Origin: Xanthoparmelia taractica
Lineage: Eukaryota > Ascomycota > Lecanoromycetes > Lecanorales > Parmeliaceae
Length of the DNA stretch: 64,000 nucleotides
NCBI GenBank assembly: GCA_033085395.1
Contig: JANQBS010000132.1
Location: 46,648-110,647 of the forward strand
Direction of reading: 5' to 3'
In this document: positions 22,564-32,892 of the stretch, one piece after another
Layout: each line of letters opens with the position of its first letter
How positions within the stretch are numbered: position 1 is the stretch's first letter
Position numbers and translations under genes: made by a program
The notes under the pieces: model-generated
What the model was told of the DNA's origin: nothing
The model's input: the letters and a program-made list of their open reading frames with translations, nothing else
Databases searched by the model: none

Positions 22564-23282
22564 TCACATTGGCAGCCTTCGTACTTCGTCCAAGGACCAA
22601 TACTTCCTCATATTGTCAACGGAAAGCTGATCGACTTCGTCTTGCAGATGGGCCCAGAGAACGGTGCCGAAGGAGTCCATAATTTCTTTGAGCTCGTCCA
22701 TCCGCATATCGCGCTTCCCAGCTTTGCAATCGTCGATGTATGCTTCAAACTTTTCAAGACCATTGTGTATCTGCTTGTGCTGAGTGAGAAGCTCCAACTC
22801 CTGTTTGAATGCTGGCATTCTCTGCGCAAGTACGGGAAAGATGTGCTGCTCTTCTGCGAACGCTATTAGCGGACGAAGAACATCGTGAGGCCCAAGAATT
22901 TAGACATACCAATGGTATGATGCATAGTGAGATGATGAGCGAACTCAGAGCCGGTGTTCAGGAACTGTCTGATGCTCATGTTCGCAGGGCGCTTCCCGCT
23001 CGAGCAAGCCCCATAGAGAACTTTCCAAGTGTTTCTGAAGTTGTTGTGAAACCACTCCATGGTTGTGCCCATCCTGCCGTAAGTGTCTCTGTCTTCGCGA
23101 CTGAGCGGCGGCAATGCTTCTACCATGACTATGCGTCTGAGAGATTGCTGGTGAGTAATAGAGCGTAAGACCGGAGACAGACGTTTGGATAAGAGAGAAG
23201 TTCTACGAGGTGGAGAACGGAGCATGAGACTGGCAGTCAAAAAGAATTGTCGCCCGCTGCCGCTTCTCAAGGCATTAGGCAA
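22564..23282 (-). CDS. Hemerythrin-like (HHE cation-binding) protein
   Basis: Exons 23282-22910 and 22862-22564 encode 223 residues; the 47-base intron joins TMHHTI to AFAEEQHIFPVLAQ. The four-helix HHE signature is present: WFHNNFRNTW, FAHHLTMHH, EEQHIFPVL and a late LWAHLQDEVDQL, giving His/Glu ligands for a di-iron site. The first 50 residues are rich in Arg and Ser with hydrophobics and no acids (MPNALRSGSGRQFFLTASLM onward), which suggests a mitochondrial presequence. If translation starts instead at MVEALPPL, the protein would be cytosolic. Family members bind oxygen, iron or NO; the role here is unknown. The gene is divergent from DBP7 with 160 bases between starts. Confidence 0.85.
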
Positions 23283-23442
23283 GATTGGATAAGCCCGACA
23301 CCCCGATACCTTATTTTCTCCGATGGTATCTTGGCATAAAGCACGCTAGCGCTTAATATTCGGGAAAACTTTCTCCAAACTTCTCGGAACTTTGATCGCA
23401 GGGACACCAGTTGCAAGAGCTGGGCAAGGTCCCACCAACGAC

Positions 23443-26007
23443 ATGGCTGATGACGGGATGTTGATGAACTTTTCGGTCGGAGAGGACTTATTACGACCGA
23501 AAGCCGTCTTCAAAGGTGGCCGCTGGAGAGATCGACTGCAAGCAAAGAAAAGCTCGCAGCGCAGGAGGGAGAAGACCCAAACGAACGAAACACTCACAGG
23601 AAGCAATGCCGTCCCCACCAAGACGAGGGCAACCGAACCAGATGAAGAAACCTCCAGGCCTGTCAAAAGGCAAAAACTCAATGGTGCGCCAAGTAGGCAC
23701 AATCACGCCAATTCGAAACCGCATGAAGTAATCTCTTCGCTATTCACTTACAATCCCTCCACCAAACAAGTAGCGCCGAAGGAGACACAGACCGAAGATG
23801 CTCCTGATCCGTTACCCTCGAACGCCCCCCTCGATGCCAGCCTCTCCACTTTCACCTCGCTTGGGCTCTCCCCGTTCCTCTCGACCTACCTAATCCAAAA
23901 TCTCAATCTCACCGCGCCAACCGCCATTCAAAAAGTAACCATAACGCAGCTGCTCCGTGAAGATAGTGATGCATTTATACAAGCGGAGACAGGGTCTGGG
24001 AAGACGCTGGCATACCTTCTGCCCATACTCCAGCGGATAATGGCCCTTTCCACCACCTCGCCTTTCACCCCAACCGAAGGCACGGATTCCGCGGAGAAGG
24101 AAAGAAAAGAAGAGACGAAGATCAACCGCACATCCGGACTCTTCGCCCTCATCCTCGCCCCGACCCGCGAACTCACGCACCAAATCTCCGCCGTCCTCAC
24201 CCGCCTCCTGCGTCCTATGCCCTGGCTTGTCGCCGGCACTGTCACAGGTGGCGCCGTCAAGAATCATGAAAAGGCGCGATTACGAAAAGGCCTTAACATA
24301 CTTGTCGCGACGCCTGGGAGACTGGTAGATCATTTGGACAACACAGAGGTCCTGGACGTAGGGAATGTGCGGTGGCTGGTGCTGGACGAGGGGGATCGGC
24401 TCATGGAGTTGGGATTTGAGGAGGACATTAAGGCCATTATACAAAAGTTGGAGAAGCGGAAGGGCGAGAAAAGGGGCGAATGGAGAGTCAGGAGAAGGGT
24501 GGAGGGACTACCGGAGAAGAGGACCACTGTTATGTGCAGCGCGACAATGAAGATGGGAGTGCAAAAATTGGGGGAGATAAGCTTGAAAGATGCAGTTCAC
24601 ATCAAAGCTGATCTTGGAGCGTTCACCGCCACAGAAAGCGCCAAGGGCGACAAGCAAGAGGACAAACAGGCGGCTTTCCTTGCGCCGGCGCAGCTGAAGC
24701 AGTCATATATCGTGGTACCACCAAAGCAACGCCTCGTCACCCTCGCCGCGCTCCTCAAGCGGACGTTTGCAAGAAAAGGATCCGTCATGAAAGCGATAGT
24801 CTTCCTGTCCTGCGCCGACAGCGTGGATTTCCACTTCCGAGCTTTCTCACGCAAAGAGGCCCAGCCGCCGCGAGAAACCTCGTCCTCGGATCAAAACACC
24901 AAAAGCAACAAAGCACACAGAATACCCGGGACCCAGCGCGCCTCAACCCCATCAAAGTCCCCAGAAACCAACCAGAAAACCGAAAAGCCAGACTCCCCCA
25001 CCGTCGCGCCAGCCTCCCGCCTCGCCTCCCCTTCAAACCCAACCCTAACGCTCCACTCACTCCACGGCTCCCTACCCCAACCCCTACGAACATCCACACT
25101 CCACTCCTTCACGCGCTCCTCGGACCCCTGCATCCTCCTCTGCACAGACGTCGCCTCCCGCGGTCTCGACCTCCCAAACATCGACCTCGTAATCGAATAC
25201 GACCCGCCCTTCTCCGCCGACGACCATCTGCACCGCGTAGGGCGCACCGCGAGAGCCGGCAGGGAGGGCAGGGCGTGCTGTTTTTTGATGCCGGGGTCGG
25301 AAGAGGGTTATGTGGGGGTGTTGAGGGGGTGTGCGGGTGAAGGCGGCATCATGGTTAAGGGGGAGGCGGCGGAAGATGTGTTGCGCAGGGGGTTTGGAAA
25401 ACAAATCCCGACGAGCGTCAAGGACGGTGCCGCCACCGCCACCGCCACTGCCGCGGGCGGAGGAGGAGGAGGAGGAGGAGGAGCGAAATGGGACGACGAA
25501 GCAACGGATTGGCAGCTCGAGCTCGAGCGCTGGATCATAGATGATAAGCGGGCGGGGGAAATGGCGCGGAAGGCGTTCGTGAGCCATGTCCGGGCGTACG
25601 CCACGCATGTGGTTGCGGAGAGGCGCATGTTTGATGTCAAGGGCTTGCATTTGGGTCATTTGGCCAAGGCGTTTGGACTTAGGGAGAGGCCGGGGGATAT
25701 GGGGCGAGGGGGGAGCGGCAGCAGCGGCATTGGAGGCAGGGAATCATCGGCGAGGAAAGGGAAAGGGAAAGGGGAGCGGTGGGAGGAGAAGAAGAAGAAG
25801 AGGAAGAAAAGGCTCGCTAATGGTAGCGGTGGTGATGGTGATGGTGGTGATGGATCTCTTGGAGATGAGAGAACGGGAAAGGAAGATCTGGATGAACTAC
25901 CTGCTAGCGATGGGTATGGGCATGGGCATGGGCTGGACGCGGCGAAGAAGATGCGGTCGAAGATGAAAGAGCACATGGCCGGCGCGGGCGAGTTCAATAT
26001 TGGATGA
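23443..26007 (+). CDS. DBP7: ATP-dependent RNA helicase Dbp7
   Basis: Single exon, 854 residues from MADDGMLMNFSVG; an in-frame ATG at 23392 would add 17 residues, but the chosen start matches the family. All helicase motifs are present: Q motif (FTSLGLSPFLSTYLIQNLNL), AETGSGKT, PTRELTHQ, TPGRLVDH, DEGD (the normal Dbp7 form), SATM, TDVASRGLDLP and HRVGRTARAG. A Ser/Pro-rich insertion separates motif IV from V. A poly-Gly stretch follows the core, and the tail is Lys/Gly-rich (KGKGERWEEKKKKRKKRL) with a His/Gly repeat. Dbp7 acts in the nucleolus in early 60S ribosomal subunit assembly. The convergent neighbour ASA1 ends 68 bases downstream. Confidence 0.97.
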   Translation: MADDGMLMNFSVGEDLLRPKAVFKGGRWRDRLQAKKSSQRRREKTQTNETLTGSNAVPTKTRATEPDEETSRPVKRQKLNGAPSRHNHANSKPHEVISSLFTYNPSTKQVAPKETQTEDAPDPLPSNAPLDASLSTFTSLGLSPFLSTYLIQNLNLTAPTAIQKVTITQLLREDSDAFIQAETGSGKTLAYLLPILQRIMALSTTSPFTPTEGTDSAEKERKEETKINRTSGLFALILAPTRELTHQISAVLTRLLRPMPWLVAGTVTGGAVKNHEKARLRKGLNILVATPGRLVDHLDNTEVLDVGNVRWLVLDEGDRLMELGFEEDIKAIIQKLEKRKGEKRGEWRVRRRVEGLPEKRTTVMCSATMKMGVQKLGEISLKDAVHIKADLGAFTATESAKGDKQEDKQAAFLAPAQLKQSYIVVPPKQRLVTLAALLKRTFARKGSVMKAIVFLSCADSVDFHFRAFSRKEAQPPRETSSSDQNTKSNKAHRIPGTQRASTPSKSPETNQKTEKPDSPTVAPASRLASPSNPTLTLHSLHGSLPQPLRTSTLHSFTRSSDPCILLCTDVASRGLDLPNIDLVIEYDPPFSADDHLHRVGRTARAGREGRACCFLMPGSEEGYVGVLRGCAGEGGIMVKGEAAEDVLRRGFGKQIPTSVKDGAATATATAAGGGGGGGGGAKWDDEATDWQLELERWIIDDKRAGEMARKAFVSHVRAYATHVVAERRMFDVKGLHLGHLAKAFGLRERPGDMGRGGSGSSGIGGRESSARKGKGKGERWEEKKKKRKKRLANGSGGDGDGGDGSLGDERTGKEDLDELPASDGYGHGHGLDAAKKMRSKMKEHMAGAGEFNIG

Positions 26008-26020
26008 TTTGCCACCAACA

Positions 26021-26036
26021 CCCCCCCCCCCCCCCC
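26021..26036. repeat. C16 homopolymer between DBP7 and ASA1
   Basis: An uninterrupted run of 16 C lies just past the DBP7 stop, in the 68-base convergent gap. Its length is prone to error in sequencing. Confidence 0.9.
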
Positions 26037-26075
26037 AAACTTCCTACAAGCCTACAAGTGGTTATTATATATTTT

Positions 26076-27590
26076 TCAATAAATATCCCACAGCGAAACC
26101 TTGCCGTCCTTGGCGCCTACCGCAAGCCAATGCGTGCCCCGCGCCTTCTGGTCTCTCCGCTGCTGCACAGTGCTGACGATTGAACTCTTCTGCTCACTTA
26201 TCATCATCGTCGCCTGCTCACCATCACCGTCATCACCACCATCACCACCATCGCCATCATCAACATGCTCATGCGCTACATCAGCACGCCCGCTCGCCAC
26301 GCCCGCAAACGCCGTGGCATAACACCCCACCTTATGCCACTTCAGCACCGCAACCTCCCTCATCGTTTTCCCCGAGTAAACCCTCGCATGCGCGTCCCAC
26401 CCCGCCGTCGCAAATACTTTCCCATCGGAGCGGTACTGCAGGCCCTGTTGGCCCGCGTGCTTGGTTTGAAGTACTTTGAGGGGTTTCGGCTCCGTGTTCC
26501 AGATGTTTTTGCCGAGGGGTAAGGGGTGTTTTGCCAGGAGTGCGTCGGCGGCGGAGGTGATGTAGTGGTCTTTGGTGGGGGCGATGGTTAGGGAGAGGAC
26601 TGGGGTTTGTGGTTAGATTTGGATGGGGGTTTTGGATTGGGGTTGGGGGGGCGGGGGGGTAGAAAGGGGGGGAGGGGGGAACAGAGAAGGTGGGGGAGTA
26701 AAAGGTGTCTGACCGGGTTGAGAGTGAGGGTTTGCAGAGTAGAGCCTTTGGAATGGGGCACCAGGGTCGGTTTGCACAAAGACCATTGTGTGGCCGCTTT
26801 CGTAACCGGCGGCTACTTGTATTCGTGTCGACTCTGCGACGATGTTCAGGGCCATGACCATACCTGGGAATATCAGTAACGGAATGATTCAGGATTTGTG
26901 TTCGATCCCACCGGTTGTAGTGAATCTATCTGCGTTGATACCAGCTGCGCGGTGCTCGGAAGGAAGCTGGTATATGTCGATCTATATAATATCAGCATGA
27001 ATGAGTGGTGATAGTCACGGATAATCTGCGTACACCGCCAGAATCCACAGTGTTCGGTACGGCAATCAGAATTGGGAATGGAGCGTTTTTTTCTTGCAAA
27101 GCCTTGGTGGGAGACGGGACTTGCGGCATTCCGTCACGACACATTGCAAAGGCACAGAAATTTAACGTGTTGACAGGGAGCGCATGCAACAACCACGGCT
27201 GCTTCCTCGAGGTGGGAGCAGTATCAATCGGAAGCGTTTTGTCCATGGCGGACTCATCTGCAACACCGAGCTGCCATACGAGCAGCTTGTTGTCTCTGCC
27301 ATGACTGTAGCTTTCCGGTCAGCTAGTGCGTGAAAAACCTACTGTTGGTTATGTACGAACGTGATGATCCGATCTGAGCTCCAGGACCCTATGGCTAGGA
27401 TAGCATTATCATGGGCCTTCCATACGGCTACGGGTCTCTTGAAGGCTAGGTTCCATGATACGATCCAACCCTCGGCATCGGCTGTTAGGAGTCTGGTGTT
27501 GCCATGTGTGAAGTGCAGCGCGTGAATATGAGCAGAGTGGCCGCGAAGAATGAAGGCCGGCTGTGCTGGAGGTAGCAGCTCCGTAGTCAT
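26076..27590 (-). CDS. ASA1: ASTRA-associated protein 1, WD40 protein
   Basis: Exons 27590-27361, 27304-27034, 26981-26912, 26863-26714 and 26599-26076 give 414 residues; all phases agree. The start PPAQPAFILRGHSAHIHALH is a WD repeat typical of Asa1. Later repeats include HGRDNKLLVWQLG, VAAGYESGHTMVFVQ, FATAGWDAHARVYS and a final HWLAVGAKDGKVSLWDIY, so the chain closes a beta-propeller. Splicing to PNTVDSGG-IDIYQLPSEHR gives the family motif. An Asp/Gly-rich insert (DDGDGGDGGDDGDGEQ) lies before the last blade and is encoded by a GAT/GGT-type repeat. Asa1 belongs to the ASTRA/TTT-linked assembly machinery for PIKK kinases and chromatin complexes. Partners are inferred from yeast. Confidence 0.9.
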
Positions 27591-29735
27591 AATTGACTTG
27601 GTGATTGATAGCTTTTTTTATAGAAAGGAGAGGTCCCTAGTGCGGGAAGGGTTGATATAACGTGACAAAAGACAGCGGTGGAGTGACAAGTCTACCACTG
27701 CAGGGAGCAGGGCCCTGGTGTTTTAACAGAAAGGGACCAAGCAAGAATGCTGAAGTACAGAGATTGTGCGGTTGGGCACCCATGAGCTCAAGCAGTGGGT
27801 GGGCCAATGTAGGTAAGGCGTGGAGAAAGGACTTTTGTCTTTGCGCAGCGAGGAAACGTGTGTTTTTGTAGGGCTTGGCCCCCAAGAAGCGGTAGGAAGG
27901 ATTGAAGCCGAGGAGCTTGCAGACCGAAGTCGCAGGCATTTGTGTAAAGGTAAGTACGTAGTTAAAGGTACGAAGTAGACGGACTTTGACACTTTTGACC
28001 TCGGCAGAGAAAGAAAAGAAGTTCGCTTGTTGGTGATTACTTATGGGCAGGGGCAATAGTACTTCACATTTGGTAGTGCCTCGGGACGGCATTGCCAAGA
28101 TGCTTCTTTACTGGACCTTGGACGGGGATAGCGGGCAGATCATTGTTCTGGGGGCCGCCAAAAGCAAAAACGAAGTACGTACTTTGTAGATGAAAAGTTT
28201 GGTAGGGATGAGGTAAAAGAGGTAAAAGAGGTAAAAGAGTTGTCGACATTGAGGAAGTTCTTAGTTCTTGTACTAAAGTACTGTCATTTGTACTCGTACT
28301 TGATAAGGTACTAAGTAGAAGTAGCACGAGGGAAAGCGGGAAAGGTGAAAGGGTTGTACTGTACTAGAAGATATTCTGCCCTACCGTGACAAGCTCACCA
28401 ATCAATTTCTACTGGACCAGCTTTCACTGCCGGTGATAAAAGTCTAGAACCGCCGCTGACGTCGTATCCACATGTTCGGTCAATGTACTCCAGAGTACCA
28501 CCGAGAGAGATCCGTTATTCTTTTTACTCTTCTTCTTCTCCCCTACTTGTAAGATCTTACATCTTTGTGTACTTATATATCCAGATCCTTTTCAAATTCT
28601 TTGAACCCTCGGGAGCTGAATCCAAGTTGAAATCAATACTGGTTTTCTATAATGGTTTACATACTAGAGGGAAGAAAGAGTATGGAAGAAAATGACAACT
28701 TAGTGCTGAAAGGTACCCATGATAGAAGTACAAGGTGACAATCAATTCTCTCTGAAATTAAGCTTTGCCTCGTGTCTTAAGTACCGTGCTTCGTAAGGGG
28801 TAGAAGTAGCAGTACCAAAACTCAATTATTAGTATTAGTAGTAGGTACGTATCATTGGTATTGGTATTAGTATTACCTTATTTATTATTATCGGTCTTTG
28901 TTAGATTGTCAGATTATCAGATTGACCCACGGAAAAAGCTACTCCGTACTCCTCCCTACAGATACCAAGTGACAACGAGTACCAGCGATTTTTTGATGAA
29001 ATCCATTACTTGTACTTGGTTGCAATTTCATTAACATATTAATGATATTATCGTTGGCTTATCAATTATCCACCCCTGTAAAATAAATAAAAAAGAGACC
29101 CCCTGCCAGGCCCAGATCCTGATCGCTCCTCTTAACTGGAAATTCGGGACGATACCGCAAGCCAAATTTTAAAAAAAGCGAAGACGATCTTCCGGTAAGA
29201 CCTCCCCTTTCCCCCACTGCCACTCACTCACTCAATATACTCGACAACTTGTACCCTCGATTTTTGGAATTCAATTATCCAACGTTTGACGCCCTCTGAT
29301 GCTACGGACAAGAAGCATCCCATCGCGCAATCCATGTATTGGATGATCGATCCACACCCAGACTGAATCAGCAACGACACTCTTCTTTCCAATCTCTACT
29401 TTGGTTCCCGATAAGAGCGCAGTATCGGAGACGTCACCGGCAAACGACTTCGCGCAAGAATAACCATACTTCATCCATCCCCCTTGTTCAAAAAGATCTT
29501 CTCTTCTGCACCGCCCCGTTGCTTCTGCCCCACTCCCGCAAATTCTCCTTCGGAACACGACTTTGGCTTCCATTTGGACTATTCCGTTGCCCCTTACGCC
29601 CTTGGCGACCGAACCCGCAATCATACCGCTCCCGACTACCGCATCAAAGACTGTAACCCGTGCTGAAGTGACCCTCTTCTGGCTTGCGCAGCCAGGGCTG
29701 CTCAGGCCCAAGGCCATAGCACCCTCTACCTTCCA
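27591..29735. promoter_or_regulatory. 2.1 kb divergent promoter region, GTAC-rich
   Basis: No gene is supported; a 153-codon minus frame at 27637-28098 lacks any family feature. The stretch 27950-29000 contains unusually many GTAC tetramers, including the perfect 12-base palindrome AAGTACGTACTT at 28173-28184, plus TAGTATTAG-type simple sequence near 28820-28880. Such long leaders are usual upstream of developmentally controlled fungal regulators, here the Zn2Cys6 gene starting at 29736. Confidence 0.5.
28212..28238. repeat. Three tandem copies of GGTAAAAGA
   Basis: A perfect 9-base unit is repeated three times inside the long promoter region. Confidence 0.85.
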
Positions 29736-29785
29736 ATGGCAAGCAAGGCTGGCCCACCAACTTCGCCGGCAGATGTTGTAGCTGC

Positions 29786-29821
<36 letters not shown>

Positions 29822-31888
29822 TGCTGCCAAGCCGAAAAGAGTACGGACCGGCTGCCTGACTTGCAGAGAACGACATCTCAAGTGCGACGAAGGCACTCCC
29901 GACTGCCAAAACTGCAAGAAGTCCAACAGAGAATGCAAACGAGGAGTCCGCTTGAACTTCATCGACACCACGATAAGAAACCCGCCAATCACTCCCCCAA
30001 CCGAGACATGGGACATAAAGTTTGAAGACGAGTCGAGAGAAATTGCTTCGGAATATCGAGGGGGTCTCAGTCGCTACGCCGCGATAGAGATCGAGGCCGA
30101 AGGAGACGTGGCACCGAAAGAGGAATCGACGTTCGATTTCGCCGACACTATAATACAAGCGCCTGTGCTTGCCCATCAGCAATTGCCTTCCCAGCAAATC
30201 CCACCCGGTGGGGTGGAGGCATATGCAGCCTCGATGAATCCGATGCCAGACCAAAGTCGAGACCAACATCAAAGACATGGCTCCACCAACTCGGACTCAA
30301 CCTTTTCGAGTCACACGATTGGTGCCGCCTCGGTATCCTCCTACAGCAATCCCAAGCAGACGTTGACTCCGCCAAGTGAAACGCGAGAAGTTTTGACCGA
30401 TCCGGACGAGCTTCTTTTCATGCAAGTCTTCGTTGAGGAAGTCGGTATATGGATGGATAGTATGGATCCTTACAAGCATGTAAGCGAGATATACCCCTCG
30501 TGCTGAGGAGCAAAGTGACTGACCGTCCAGTTCTCTCGACTTTTACCTTTCGATTCTTTGAGCGAACCCATGCTGTTGAACGCTTTCCTTGCTTGCGGAG
30601 CTCGGCATCTGGTCCTGGTAAACCCGGCATATCAGGAAGATAGGGCGCTGCATTACTACGACTCCGCAACCCGACTACTGCTCCGGCAGTTACAAAATCC
30701 GTACCGAGACACTGTCATCTGCGCAACGACGGCTGTCATCCTGAACGTTTACGAGATTATGTGCGAGAAACCCCTTCAGAGGATGAATCACATTGCCGGC
30801 GCTCGAGCCCTGATTAAAGAGTGCGGCTGGAATGCTACCTCTGTCGGAGTCGGAGCTGCGTGCTTCTGGCTAAACGTTGGCATGGAGCTACTCAGCTGTC
30901 TGCATTTCAATTGGCAGGTAGCGTGGAATCCGAATGACTGGGGTCTTGACATGGATTTCTCTGGACCTACAGGGCCTGGACGCGAAGAGATCTGGACATA
31001 CCGGATATTGTGGATATTGGGTAAGGTAGCAAATTTCCGGGCGCTGATGACCCCGCGCTCCTCGGACCCACCCCAAGACCATCTCCGGATACAGAATCGG
31101 TACGAAGAGTGGAAGATATTGAAGGACTGGTGTGACGCTTGGGATAACAGTGTTCCTCGCACAATGCAACCGCTGGGCCGTTCCCACCCATTCCAGCATA
31201 ATTCAAAGTCATTATTCCCTGAAGTCTGGTGAGTTCCGCCATACTACGACGACCTTTCGTTCCGGACTGACAGTATAGGTTAATCAAACGAGCGACTGTC
31301 ATTGCTCGAATGTTCTATCACACAGCACTCATCTGTCTGGCACAGACAAACCCCATGATATCTATAAGCCAACAAGACGTCCAAGATATGCAGGACATGC
31401 AAATGCAGAATGCCCAAACGCTTTGCGGCATAATAGCCCATGTCAAGGACAGGTACCGTTTCCACAAGGTAACATTACCTCTTAACATCTTACTAACCGC
31501 TACCAGGGGCGTTGCAAGTGTAGCACTTCGGTCCATTCATCACGCTGGTGAATGCTTAATCTCCCGGCCCGAGCAAGAAGAGGTTCTTACGATTGTCAAC
31601 AAAATCCACAAAGAAACTGGCTGGGGCATCGACTTCGTAATTGAGGGACTGATCAAGAAATGGGGCTGGAACGATCAGGACAATCTCCAGCAGCCGTTAA
31701 GTTACGGATTCCAGCAGCAGGCAACTACGACATCATTGCCCCCTGTACCGCCACCAAAGTCGATGCCAAGCGGTATACCAAATCCTATGTACGCCCGAGC
31801 GGACTTTGGCCAGCCGATTCATCCTTATCAGAATTACTACGTTGCGCCTCAACACCACCCAGGAGGGCAGAATTTCAACCATTTCTGA
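29736..31888 (+). CDS. Zn2Cys6 transcription factor with fungal-specific regulatory domain
   Basis: Exons 29736-30479, 30531-31228, 31279-31452 and 31507-31888 give 665 residues. After MASKAGPPTSPADVV and 16 alanines comes a basic stretch and the cluster GCLTCRERHLKCDEGTPDC, then QNCKKSNRECKRG, with Cx2Cx6Cx6Cx2Cx6C spacing. A Gln/Ser/Pro-rich linker leads to a helical Fungal_trans_2-like domain (about 225-540) containing PMLLNAFLACGARHLVLVNP, DTVICATTAVILNVYEIM and IAGARALIKECGWN. The tail is Pro/Gln/Tyr-rich. The 54-base third intron (31453-31506) is in frame, so it could be retained. The resemblance to Acr-2/ARCA-type regulators is only general; targets are not predictable. Confidence 0.88.
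29781..29828 (+). repeat. GCC/GCT trinucleotide repeat coding for 16 alanines
   Basis: Sixteen alanine codons, ten of them GCC in a row, lie directly before the DNA-binding domain. The tract is likely to vary in length between strains. Confidence 0.9.
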
Positions 31889-32892
31889 TTATTAGCAACA
31901 TTCGGACGTCTCGCGGTAGTTCCTCAGCAATCATCTTCTGTCAACCTCGCAGAGCCAGCCTCCGTTAAGGGCGTAACGAATTGATATATACGCACCGAAT
32001 CGCTTTGCCCAGTTTTGGTTTTTTTTTTTATTTTTTTTTTTTAAGTTTTGGTTATGATTTATGCTATAGGTAATGCAAGCGAGGCGTTCTAATGAACGTA
32101 AGGAATCAAAATCAGCGGGCTTGCCGGCAGATGAGCTGAGCTCTATACATGAGGCCGGCATGATCCCGCATGGACGGTATGGGTATGTCTGTATTCTAAT
32201 GTAATGATACCAAAGAAAGGATGAGGAGAGCTTTAGCAGTCAGTATGCACTGCTTTGGTTCAATATGGCAAAAAGTTTCGCTTCCGTTTGTTTGTCACGT
32301 TGAGGAAATGAATTGATGACATGACATTGCTGGTATGTAGATGGGATAATAAAATGATAATGGCTCACGTCAAGTACTTGTAATCCTAAAGTATGTGGTA
32401 GAAGTAGATTTCTTTGTTTTTCTCTGCATGACTCGCTTCCCAACCAAGCGCAGGGTTTACCTCACAGCCTCGGTGTCGATCTTTGAAACATGGTAATTGC
32501 AATAACAGTATTGCCTGTGTCGACTTGGACCACCCTTCGATTGTTCACGTGAAGCTTCTTGGACATCTACCGTGATTACATACAAGGGCTGACTGATGTT
32601 ATTGTGGCGATTTACATGGGCCCGTAGCGCGCCACTTCGCTGCTACTACATTTGAGCCTTCACTCCAAGCCTATAAACAATCTCCGTTTCAGGCGTGCTC
32701 CGAACGCAGAAGAAGCACAAGACTTACATCACGGTCCCTTGTCTACTAGCATCCCCGCCATAAGACCATTCATCTCGCCTTGCCTTTGTTGGGTCTGCTT
32801 CGAACATCAACAGGATCGTTCGGGCTACGCCCTCTACGACCGCTTGTTTTCCATCCTATCCTTTCCGCCTGCGAGGCGAGGAAGAAGCCAAA
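31889..32892. other. Intergenic, 3' of regulator and promoter of PKC1
   Basis: A T-rich tract occurs at 32018-32045. The last 250 bases upstream of 32893 are pyrimidine-rich, as in many fungal promoters. No gene is recognised. Confidence 0.45.

Noticed and set aside
24385..24400. Mutated DEAD motif (DEGD) in the helicase
   Set aside because: DEGD is the normal motif II form in Dbp7 proteins, so it is not a sign of inactivation.
27637..28098. 153-codon minus-strand open frame in the long promoter
   Set aside because: No family resemblance, signal or intron structure; probably chance.
29271..30278. 335-codon minus-strand open frame
   Set aside because: It is antisense to the Zn2Cys6 gene, runs through its poly-Ala repeat and shows no family feature.
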